From: Castanea sativa
Taxonomy: Eukaryota; Streptophyta; Magnoliopsida; Fagales; Fagaceae
Reading direction: 5' to 3'
Assembly: GCF_040712315.1 (NCBI RefSeq)
Contig: NC_134024.1
Coordinates: 25,680,658 to 25,744,657, forward strand
DNA: 64,000 nucleotides
Part shown: positions 22,069 to 31,227 of the stretch, piece by piece
Position numbering within the stretch: the stretch's first letter is position 1
Layout of the letters: each line of letters begins with the position of its first letter
Translations under genes and position numbers: made by a program
Notes under the pieces: generated by a model
The model's input: only the letters and a program-made list of their open reading frames with translations
The model's database searches: none
What the model was told of the DNA's origin: nothing

Positions 22069-22368
22069 TGTTGAAATTCTTCCACAATCCTAAACTTCTA
22101 TATTGGAGAATTGCTCAACACACAGAGAAGTGAAATGCAGAGCAAGAAGCAGGAAATGTGTGAATGAATTCATATATTGATAATTAACATATGTTGTTCT
22201 TTATATACTAGATACAGAGGAGTAAAACTGTAACAGAAAACTAAACACATAACCTACAGTTTCTATACACGTGGCAACTAACTAAAATATACAACCTACT
22301 AAGCTACAGGTTGTTTCTTTTACAACTTATGTACACCATTACAGAGTTAATTACAACCAATCTCAACA
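22069..22368 (-). repeat. 5' LTR of copia element (element on minus strand)
   Basis: 300 bp, paired with 16114-16413. It abuts the primer-binding site. Confidence 0.9.
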
Positions 22369-22447
22369 GTCACAAACTAATGTAGTGTTAATATTCTACT
22401 TTGTGACTACTGCACACTCTTAGTGTGATTGTCACTCCATATATATA

Positions 22448-22569
22448 AGTGCTTGTAGGTTATGGGGAGGTAAAGGCCGCAGTTCAAGTCTCTAAAAGAG
22501 AACTTTACACATATATACACTTAGATTAGGCTAGAGTAGAATTTCTATCTTGTATTAAAAAAAAAAATC
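22448..22569 (+). mobile_element. SINE fragment (tRNA-derived type B), plus strand
   Basis: It contains a B-box-like 'gcagttcaagtct', the phrase 'acttagattaggctagag', and ends in an A-tract (22556-22567). The same family is found in reverse orientation at 60051-60195. The A-box half is missing or not recognisable, so it is 5' truncated. Confidence 0.6.
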
Positions 22570-22824
22570 TTCTGTGTTTTTATTTTATTTTTATTTTTTT
22601 ATGGGTTCTTAGCTGACTTCAAGCGGAGAGGGATTTGAATCAAAGTTCAATTCTATGGGAGAAATCAGAAATGCCCATGATGAGCTACAAGTTACAAAGT
22701 TCTTGACAAGCTATTATGTTGATTATTGAAACCATTAGTTCAATTTTTCTACAAGTCTCGCAATACAATACGGTACAACCGTAAATAGGAGAGTGGATTA
22801 ACAATCATACAATGGTATAAAATA

Positions 22825-23145
22825 TGAGAATCACAATGATATAATTTTCACTACAAAAAAACACGGGCTATACTGTCCTCTAACTTCAAATTTTAATAAA
22901 AAAATTTAAATTTTTTAATAGCTTGGTCTCCAAAAAAAAAAATCCCTCCTTAAAGAATAAATTAGTTTTTTAAGGAACTTAATATATACGAGAATCACAA
23001 TAATATAATTTTCACTACAAAAAAAAAACACTGGCTATACTGTTCTCTAACTTCAAATTTTAATAAAACTATTTAAATTTTTTAATAGCTTGGTAACCAA
23101 AAAAAATTTTAAATCCCTCCTTAAAAAATAAATTAGTCTTTTAAG
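22825..23145 (+). repeat. Tandem duplication, two copies of about 160 bp
   Basis: Copy 1 runs from about 22825 to 22981 and copy 2 from about 22984 to 23145. Both carry 'cactacaaaaaaa', 'ggctatactgt' and 'aaggaactt'. An AT microsatellite follows copy 2 immediately. Confidence 0.75.
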
Positions 23146-23147
23146 GA

Positions 23148-23150
<3 letters not shown>

Positions 23151-23213
<63 letters not shown>
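23151..23213. repeat. (AT)n microsatellite
   Basis: About 31 uninterrupted AT units following the 160-bp tandem duplication. Confidence 0.95.
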
Positions 23214-23217
<4 letters not shown>

Positions 23218-24773
23218 AGTATCTCATAAAAATAAATAGAGAAATAAATTGTTCAGATTTTATAAATGCCTCACTCAATTTCACTATTTTTGTGACAGTA
23301 ATATATGATAATTATATATTTAAAGGGCTGTGGTTAAAAAAATCCATTGTTAAATCTTAAATAAAATACCAGAATCAATAATAAAATGTTTTCTAAGGAA
23401 TTTAAGATTTTATCAGCCTCGTTGCAATACATTTTATATACTATGTGTTCAATACTTAAATATTCCTAATTTTTGTAATTCAATTTGTTTATTTATTTAT
23501 TTATTATTCCTAATTGGACATGACTCACGAACTCAACACGAAATTAGCAAGTTATGAGTTGAGATTTAATGGGTTCGTGTCATATTCGAGTTGACATGAC
23601 TGACTCATTTAATAAACGGTTTGGGTTAGTGTCCATCACATGAAACTCGTTTAACCCGTCTGACCCATTTAATTAAATGACATTTTAACAATATACTCTT
23701 CAAATTCTAGGTATATAAACTTATTAGTTGTTGTGGTTTATTTATTTATTTTGACATATTATGAATGACTATTTGTAATATTGAAATATGCTTTAGTTTT
23801 AAAAGAATATTTGTGATGCAGTTGCTCATTAGTTCTGAATTTTATATTAAAAATATTTATTTTTTTGGTTTTTCATAATTCATATAAATTTGGTTAATAC
23901 TATTTTTTTTTCTTTTTGTTCTAATAAAATCTGATAAACAGATTAACATGACTAATCTATTTAATAAATAAGTCGTGTTAGAGTTGAGAAATCTTGACCC
24001 GTTTAATAAACATGTTAAATTTGTGTTAACTTATATAATCAGATACTTATGAATCAACACAACACAAATCCATTGTGGGAACACAATGGTCACCACTAAT
24101 TACTTACAATTATAGATATTTCCTAGCTATGGGGATTTAAATTATATTTTATTAAAAAGAAACCCTTTTCTAAGGATTAAAAGTACAATCCCTTTCTCTC
24201 CAAAAAAAAATAATAATAAAAGTACAATCCCTAATATGACCTCAAATGAACTTTTTGTGCAACTAAAGGCGGTATGATACACATCATACGTGCCATGTAA
24301 AAGAAAAGGGAAAAGGCTTTGAATTTTTTTCCGATGATTTCAACTTGTTAAATAACTTCTTTTTATTTTTTTTTATAGTACTTAAATTGTTTCTAACAGA
24401 CATTTACTTAAAAAATAAATGGCTCCTAAAAGAGAATTAAAATGAAAAAAAATGGAATTAACTTTATTGTATGACTAGCTATACTCTTTTTTTAAGCTAC
24501 TAAAGCCAAATGAATATTTGAAATTAAATAATAATAAAAAGTAGAAAAAACTAAGCAAAATTTGAAAGTACAATTATACCTAAAAAGAGTTGGTATTTTA
24601 AAATTTTTACATAAATAAATAAGCTAAATTAAAGGAAAAAATTAATAAAAATATTTTATACTTGCAGTTATTAGAAATAAATTAAAAAAATTTGAAAACA
24701 CAATTGGAATGAGTCAAATAAAAACCAAATAAATCAAAAAGTTTTGAAAACACAATTGGAATAAGTTGGAATA

Positions 24774-25318
24774 GGGCTATCCTCGAGTTGAGTAGGGTCG
24801 GGTTTCGGCTCAACCCGAATCCGACCTGACCGGTCAAGTGGAGCAGCCACCAACTGACTGCCGACCGAGAGACTGGTCGGATCAGGTGGATCAGACCTTC
24901 AACGGGTAGCAGGTGGGTCGGCTGGAGTTAGAGTTCTAAGAAAACGGCAGGAATCAACAAGAAAACGGTGAGATTTTGCCAGATCCAGCGAAAATCTCAT
25001 CGGATTCTATGAGATTTCGCTAGATCTAGTCGAAATCTCAATAGATCTACCTAACATCTTGTCAAAATCTAGGTTTCGTCGCCAGAATCTGGGTTTTTTC
25101 ACCGAAATCTAGGTATTTTTCACAGAAATTTGGAAATTTTCCGCTGGAGATTCTTAGTACATCAGTCGGTTCAAGTTTTTTGGGTTTTTGGGGAGGGAAA
25201 CTAAAATTGACCAGCCGGAGTCGGTTTGTAATGGTAAAGGCTCACCTCCAGAAATCAACTTAGGTCTGGTCGATTTCTTTAGGTGAGTCGAGTCTTCGGA
25301 TGGGTTTGGACAGCCCTG
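24774..25318. mobile_element. Probable non-autonomous hAT-like element, about 545 bp
   Basis: The left end reads agggctatcc and the right end ggacagccct, an inverted pair with one mismatch. 'gttgga' lies directly outside both ends (24764-24769, and 25320-25325), compatible with a damaged 8-bp duplication. It is GC-richer than its surroundings and has no coding content. Confidence 0.5.
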
Positions 25319-25439
25319 AGTTGGATAAAAATTAAATAAATCATACTATATAGAATTACCAAAATAAATTATAGATGTTTTGATCTCATTAAGAGCTCCA
25401 ACACCTTCTTTCAAAAAAAAATATTCATGTATTAGATGT

Positions 25440-25582
25440 AAGGTTGTCCAACTTAGGCTCGCCAATAGCTTTGTAGCTAAACTGGTTGACATCTCACCGG
25501 ACTTTTTAGAAAGACATCCAAGATTTAAATCCCTCCACCTCTGGCTATCAAATTCTTTAAAAATATATAAAATAAAAACTTA
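25440..25582 (+). mobile_element. SINE-like tRNA-derived repeat, plus strand
   Basis: It has an A-box-like 'tagctaaactggttgac' and a B-box-like 'agatttaaatccct' 50 bp downstream, then an A-rich tail ('aaaaatatataaaataaaaa'). It overlaps a spurious ORF at 25380-25583. Confidence 0.5.
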
Positions 25583-25593
25583 GTCTGCAGTCA

Positions 25594-25803
25594 ATGGTGA
25601 GTGCACTCAAACTGATTAATATCAATTCAAGTGGTGGTTTTCCCCTTTTGAAGAATGTAACATTTTTTGGTCATGTTAAGCAAAGTGGAAATATCGTTAA
25701 TCACACCACAACAAGAAAGGCTAGAGATGTTGAGAACCTTCTAGTCTGGCTTGAAGATGTTCCTCATAAGGTTTTACATTTTGTAATTCCCAATGCTTCT
25801 TAG
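25594..25803 (+). pseudogene. Remnant of a LINE-type RNase H C-terminus
   Basis: The 69-codon frame has GHVKQSGNIVNHTTTRKA and VWLEDVPHKVLHFVIPNAS. This resembles the end of the RNase H domain of plant L1-type elements ('...QGN..AH.LAR..., ...W.E..P..' pattern). The catalytic core is absent. 'caataaaac' follows at 25811. Confidence 0.5.
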
Positions 25804-26329
25804 CTTTATTTCAATAAAACAACTTCGTCTTGATTCTAAAAAAAGGATTTTGTTAACAGGTGCCGACCAACACCTGTTAATGTTATATGTGTACATTTCA
25901 GTTGCATAGAAAATTAGCAAACTTCTACTTTTCAGCTAGAGTTGATGTTAGATGTGCACTTCAGTTTCTACAATAATTATAGGACAAAAATGCCCCTTTA
26001 TCATACCTTTAGCACATTTCTCTCCATTTTACTTTTTATTTCCCACCTAATTTCACTTTATCAATATTTTACTCTTTATCTTCTTTTACTTTACCAATAT
26101 CAAACTCACTTTCTTTCACTTTACCATTATCAAACTCACTTCCAAAAAAAAAAAAAAGATGAAGAAAAGTTCAAGTGTTCAATGAAGGATTAAGCAATTA
26201 TTTGCAAGGTACAATAATTTTATTTTTTTAAAATATATTTGAATATGAGGTTAATCTTATTTTATTTGTATCATGTTTTTTTTTTTCATTTATCCTAAAA
26301 TACGATGTGGATTGTTTTAATCTTTTTTT
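25804..26329. other. Non-coding DNA
   Basis: AT-rich, with pyrimidine-rich stretches such as 'tttactttaccaatatcaaactcac' that are short internal direct repeats near 26090-26140. The 83-codon frame at 25942-26193 is low-complexity and is not supported as a gene. Confidence 0.5.
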
Positions 26330-26332
26330 AGC

Positions 26333-26790
26333 ATAGCACCAATGGATGAGAATTTAGTTATAAGTGAGACTCATCAAATTGTTAAAAGGAATTGTTTTAA
26401 CTTAACTGAATTACTTCAAGAATGAACTATTTTTTTTTTTTTTGGTATCAATTTTTTTTCATTTATCCTAAAATATGATATTGAATATTGATTTTTTTTA
26501 ATCTTGTTTTAATGTAGCACAAATGGATGACAATTTAGTTACAAGTGAGACTCATCAACTTGTTCCAATGAATTAGTTTGACTTAAATGAACTACCTCAT
26601 GAAGGTACTATTATTTTTTATTTTATTTGTAATTCATATTTCATTTAACGTATAATATGATATTGATTTTTTTTAATTCTTGTTTTAATATAGCAAAAAT
26701 TGATGACGATTTAATTACAAGTGAGATTCATGGAAGTGTTTCAAGGAATTGTGTTGAGTTAAACGAGTTTCCGAATGATGGAAAAAATAA
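26333..26790 (+). repeat. Three tandem copies of the FRS N-terminal exon, about 180 bp apart
   Basis: The phrase 'gatga(g/c)aatttagtta' followed by 'agtgagactcatcaa' occurs at about 26344 and 26528, with a diverged form at 26702. Each copy is preceded by a T-rich stretch and 'tagca', like an acceptor site. All carry the same start, (M)D(D/E)NLV(I/T)SETHQ. Copy 2 has a stop (tag) after PMN; copy 3 continues into the gene. Confidence 0.7.
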
Positions 26791-28330
26791 TAACACGTCT
26801 GGAGGGGAAATAATTGATTGGAATGAATGTCCAATAGATGAGACGGGGGTTTATTGAAGAATATGAGGATATAAATTCAATAGAAAATGAATTTGAGCCT
26901 TTTGTTGGTCAATATTTTCTTAGTGAAGAAGAAGCTTTCATTTTCTATAAAAATTATGCAAATTGAAATGGTTTTACAATTTGAAAAGGTCGTTCGGAGA
27001 AAAAAATGGAGAAATAGGAAGACATAATTTCTTTTGTCATCGGGAAGGTAGTCAATCACTAAAAATGGTGGATCCATCTAAGGAGCAACGAAATAAGAAG
27101 TCTTTAAAATGTGGATGCAAAGCTCGTCTAACTATTATATTGCGAAAGTCAATAGACATTTTTCCAAAAGAATGGCATGTCACTATTTTTGTTGTAGATC
27201 ACAATCATGAATTGTTGTCCCCTTCGAGCGTACGATTTCTTCTGGCCAATCAAGTTATCACTGAAGATGATAAAAATTGCATTCTCTTATACAAAGAAGC
27301 TGGACTTTCAATTAGAGAAATAATATGTCTCATGGAACTTAAGAAAAAGTGAAACATGGACATCTTCCATTTTTTCAATGGGATATTCATAATCTTTATG
27401 TGAAAATGAGAAAAATGCATGTTGTGGATGATGCTATGGATCTCTTACAATTTTGTAAAGTTGCTGAGAAAAGGACTTCTAAGTTTCAATATGCATTCAC
27501 AGCTGATGATGAGAAAAGGTTAGAGCATATTTTTTGGTCGCACCCTCATAGTTTTGAATGGTACCAAAAATATGGAGATGTGGTTGTTTTTTATACTACT
27601 TACAAGGTAAATGCTTGTGATATGCCTTTTGGTATTTTTATTGGTGTCAATAATCATGCCAAGTCAATTCTTTTTGGTTGTGCACTTCTTCGAAATGAAA
27701 CAACTAGTGTTTTTCGATGGCTAATGAAGGTACTATATTTATCTTATAAATTTGTACAACTATTTTTTCATTTTATTTAATTAGCATTTTGTTTCTTGGG
27801 TGAAATGTGTACATATTCTAATAATTTTTTTTATTAGCAGAATTTTGTATGTTTAATGAAAAAACAACCCAAGGCAATTTTGACAGATCAAGATCCGTGG
27901 ATTACGGAAGCAATATCAAAAGAATTACCACTCACAAAACATGCCTTTTGTATATGGCATATTACCGCTAAGTTTAGTGGTTGGTTTACATCTATTCTTC
28001 ATAATCAATATTCAAATTGGTGTTGTGAAGCCTCATTAAGTGAAAAAGAATTGCTAGTACTGGATGATGAAAATTTAGTAGGCAATAAAAATGTGTTGAT
28101 GCTAATGTAAATGGTGTGATTGATGGAGATTGTTTCATAAATTTTCCTCCGCGATCAAAGGCAAAAGGCCGTCCAAAGCAACAATGAATGAAAAGCGGAA
28201 GAGAATTAGGAAAGCAAAAGAAGACTTGTGGGCTTTGCAACGGCAAAAGAGACTTGTACTTCCTCAAATGGTGCCAAAAAAAAAAAAAGTAAAACGTGTA
28301 ATTCAAGTGAAATGGGATTGAATCCAATAT
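26333..28330 (+). pseudogene. Decayed FAR1/FRS-type gene (MULE-transposase-derived)
   Basis: Main blocks: an N-terminal segment that occurs three times (26340-26424, 26524-26604, 26700-26790; see repeat entry); a FAR1-type zinc-binding block at about 26860-27350 (FVGQYFLSEEEAFIFYKNYA, CGCKARLTIIL, VDHNHELLSPSS, EAGLSIREIICL); a MULE transposase block at 27349-27730 (YGDVVVFYTTYKVN, PFGIFIGVNNHAKSILFGCALL) and, after a GT-AG intron (about 27729-27839), 27840-28110 (AILTDQDPWITEAISKE, HAFCIWHI). Lesions: a one-base shift near 26846, stops in the 26960 region, a stop after LKKK at 27350, and truncation after 28110. The canonical first catalytic Asp of the transposase (D-T-T-Y) is Tyr here (YTTY). 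FRS proteins are transcription regulators domesticated from Mutator-type transposases; whether this copy was a gene or a transposase cannot be settled. Confidence 0.75.
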
Positions 28331-29460
28331 TTTGTTTGAATTGTTAGATAGAAGTCCTTGAACTTGTATATTTGAAACCAAAAAAATTAGGTATTCATTT
28401 CCTTAATTAATTTATGACAACTTTGTATGAATTCATTTTCTTAATTATTTTCTATATCTCTATTGTAGTATGGGTGGATTCAAGATTATAATTAATGAAC
28501 CACATTCATTACTTTCCTTTATTAATTTAATTGGCACGAAATTAAAAAGAAAAAAGAAAAAATGAAATCTGATTACAGATTTTGACAACTTTGATGGACA
28601 TATCTGATTACAGATTCATAATGAGATTTGTTTTGGTCCTTTAATAAAAGGTTTTTTTTTTTATACCTTTACCCAACACCCACTAACACACCTTCTTGTT
28701 TTTTTTCTTTTTTCTTTTTTTTTTTGGTTAACCCTTTTGACCCACCCATGTATGACCCTTTGTTTTCTTTTCTTTTTTTTAATTTTATTTTTTCCTCTGA
28801 TTACATATGACCCTTTGTTTCATTAATTGTCCTCCGCTATCAAAGACAAAAGGCCATCCAAAGCAAAAATGAATGAAAGATAGAAGAGAATTAGGAAAGC
28901 AAAAGAAGACTTGTGGGCTTTGCAAGCATGCTGGTTATAACATCTCTACGTGTCCTGCAAAAGAGACTTGTACTTCCTCAAATGGTGCAAAAAAAAGTAA
29001 AACGTGTACTTCAAGTGAAATGGGATTGAATCCAATATTTTGTTTGAAATGTTAGGTAGAAGCTCTTAAACTTGTATTTTTGAATCCCAAAAAATCAGGT
29101 ATTCATTTCCTTAATTATTTTCTTTATCTCTATTGTAGTATGAGTGAATTCAGGATTATAATTTAATGACCCTCATTCATTAGTTTCCTTTATTAATTTA
29201 ATTGGCACGAAATTAAAAAGAAAAAAGAAAAAAAGAAATCTGATTATAGATTTTGACAACTTTGATGGACAAATCTGATTACAGATTCATAATGAGATTT
29301 GTTTTGGTCCTTAAATAAAAGGTTTTTTTATACCTTTACCCAACATCCATTGACACACCTTTTTTTTTTTTTTTTTTTCGGTTAACCCTACTGACCCACC
29401 CACGTATGACCCTTTGTTTTCTTTTCTTTTTTTTTAATTTTCTTTTTTCCTCTTTTTTTC
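28130..29460 (+). repeat. Tandem duplication of about 686 bp covering the FRS 3' end
   Basis: Phrases recur at a spacing of about 685-690 bp: 'gagaattaggaaagcaaaag' (28201, 28886), 'cctccgc(g/t)atcaaag' (28145, 28832), 'tggcacgaaattaaaaag' (28533, 29202). Copy 2 keeps a zinc-knuckle-like stretch C-x2-C-x4-Y-x4-C (CGLCKHAGYNISTC, His replaced by Tyr) that is deleted from copy 1, so copy 2 is closer to the original end of the gene. Confidence 0.8.
28816..29055 (+). pseudogene. Second copy of the FRS C-terminal end
   Basis: It carries a basic segment then GKQKKTCGLCKHAGYNISTCP, the zinc-knuckle-like end known from FRS proteins, in a 60-codon frame from 28873. The rest of the gene is not duplicated, so this is not a functional unit. 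Confidence 0.6.
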
Positions 29461-30132
29461 TCAACCACCAATTTCTTCACAATTATCCACTTTCTTCATC
29501 TTCTTTATTTGCTTTCCTCCACACTTTTATCTTCTTTCTTCTTCTACACTATATTTTCCTCCACTCTATTTTCCTCCACGTAGACACATCTCTACAATAT
29601 CCACTTTTATCTTATACAATATCCACTCTATTTTCCTCCACGCAAACACATCTTCAAAGAACCCACTCTCTCAAATTTATCATCCTTCCTCTTACCTGCC
29701 AATTGAAAAGCATTAAGAATTAATTTTTCTCAATTTCACCCAAGACCAACTCCTCTCTCACTCTGTAGCCCCAAAACCAAACTGGAATTAAAGTTAGATG
29801 GATGCATTGGAGCTACTCCTCATCATCTCGACCCAATGGTGTTAGAAGATTCAAATATGATGTTAGAATGAGATCAGTGATGGTCAAATGGCAGTCCTTG
29901 TCCATACCCAGATGTTGCTATGATTATCTCTATATGTCATTTCTGTGTATTTTGTGGTTATAGAGTAAGACTGAGGGTAATTTAGAGATATAGAACATAT
30001 TTTTTCAATTTTGGATTCAAGGGCATTTTGGATAGATTGCAAAATGATTTGACTTTCTCCATCTAAACTGACATACATTTAATACATATCCAGCTTTTTC
30101 CATATTCCTAAACAAAAAAGGTGAATAGTTTA
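29461..30132. other. Non-coding DNA, pyrimidine-rich
   Basis: There are T- and CT-rich runs, with 'tattttcctccac' repeated near 29560 and 29640. No coding sequence is supported; frames here are low-complexity. Confidence 0.5.
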
Positions 30133-30141
30133 TTTTAAATT

Positions 30142-31154
30142 GGCAAATATGCAAAACTGACCCTCTAACTTTCACATTTTTTCATTTCAGTCCTCTAATT
30201 TTCAGTTTTGTCAATTCAACCCTCTAACTTTCAAATTTTTTTAATTTAAGGCTCCTCTACAACTCAGTTACTGCTGCCATTAAAACCACCAAAACGACGC
30301 CGTTTTGCATGTGTGTATTTTTTTAATTCATAATTAAAAGAAAATAATAAAAAATCTGGGAAAAAAGAAAAAGAAAGCATTAAGGGGTCGTTCCCCTTCC
30401 CCTGAATCAAAACAAACCAAGGACCCAAATCCCTAACCCATGTAACTTTGAGAGAGAGAGACTGAGCTCACCAGCAGCGAGGAACCTCAATGGGAGCACT
30501 CTGCTTCGACATTGAAGCAAACAACGCAAACACATCATCATTATTCGGAGCCGAAGCAGAGCTCTTCAAGCCAAGCATTCCACCAAACACATCATCAACA
30601 CCATAAATAGGCACCGTCAATGCCTTCCCATTCCAATTATTCGAAAATATCGAATCGTAATCGAATGAATTAGATTGGTTGTGGATTTACTAGGTCCCTC
30701 GAACAACAAATCATCAAACCCACCAAAATTCTAGGTTTTGGAATCGTCGTTGGATTGAAAGACCCCATTTTGATAATCAAAGAAAGACCTAAAAGCAGAA
30801 TTTGAATGCAGGGAAGATCTAGACGAAGAGGAAGAGGGTCTGGGGTTTTGACTCGAATTGAATCCGAAATTCCGGATCTGGGCATTGCTTGAACTTGTGG
30901 GTTGTTTTGAAGCGGCCATTGGAGCAGCTTTTCCTTGAGGCTTCAATCCAAATTGCAGTCGTTCCCCTTAATGCTTTCTTTTTTTCCAGATTTTTTCTTT
31001 TAATTTCGAATAAATAAATAAAAAACATGCAAAATGGCATCATTTTGGTGGTTTTAACGGCAGTAGTAATTGAATTGTAACGGAGCTTTGAATTGACAAA
31101 AATTGAAAGTTAGAGGACGAAATTGATAAAACTGAAAGTTAAATGACTAAAATG

Positions 31155-31186
<32 letters not shown>

Positions 31187-31218
31187 GAAAATTAAAAGGC
31201 TAATTTTACATTTTTACC
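30142..31218 (-). mobile_element. Pack-MULE-like element carrying an auxilin-like gene fragment
   Basis: Terminal inverted repeats of about 250 bp: the left end 'ggcaaatatgcaaaactgac' (30142) pairs with the reverse complement of the right end, 'ggtaaaaatgtaaaattagc' (31218 leftward). Both arms share 'aaaaccaccaaaa', 'cattaagggg' and 'ctctaactttca' in opposite orientation. A perfect 9-bp duplication ttttaaatt lies at 30133-30141 and 31219-31227. Long TIRs and 9-bp duplication define Mutator-like elements. There is no transposase; the interior is a host gene fragment (30483-30958). A 32-A tract at about 31152-31183 sits in the right arm. Confidence 0.85.
30483..30958 (-). pseudogene. Captured fragment of an auxilin-like (J-domain family) gene
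   Basis: The minus strand reads FGLKPQGKAAPMAASKQP from about 30945, then NAQIRNFGFNSSQN, FFDYQNGVFQSNDDSKT, a stop at about 30733, NFGGFDDLLFEGPSKSTTN, and after a frameshift DDVFGGMLGLKSSASAP, NDDVFALFASMS. The FxLKPQGK(A/S)APMA opening followed by Ser-rich text and FDDLLF/DDVFGG repeats resembles the N-terminal part of plant auxilin-like clathrin-uncoating cofactors. The J domain is not included. No intron separates the blocks. Identification is from memory of the family and needs a search. Confidence 0.5.
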
Positions 31219-31227
31219 TTTTAAATT

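Larger units (their letters stand above)
16114..22368 (-). mobile_element. Ty1/copia LTR retrotransposon, degenerate, minus strand
   Basis: LTRs of 300 bp lie at 16114-16413 and 22069-22368 (TGTTGAAATT...AATCTCAACA on the plus strand). Flanks are gtcat (16109-16113) and gtcac (22369-22373), a 5-bp duplication with one mismatch. On the minus strand the order is LTR, initiator-Met primer site, gag, protease, integrase, RT, RNase H, polypurine tract, LTR: copia order. The LTRs differ at roughly 13 of 300 positions by eye. All coding parts carry stops or frameshifts. It lies 96 bp after the gene 1 stop codon, so it may affect gene 1 transcript 3' ends. Confidence 0.92.
22374..25430. other. Intergenic DNA without genes; small repeats and DNA-element remnants
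   Basis: No coding sequence is supported. Contents: the SINE fragment above; a direct duplication of about 160 bp (22825-22981 and 22984-23145, sharing 'atataattttcactac' and 'aaattttttaatagcttgg'); an (AT)n tract at 23151-23213; a region at about 23510-24070 with repeated 'gacatgact', 'acccgt' and 'aataaac' phrases, resembling non-autonomous hAT-type debris; and a probable hAT-like element at 24774-25318. Confidence 0.6.
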
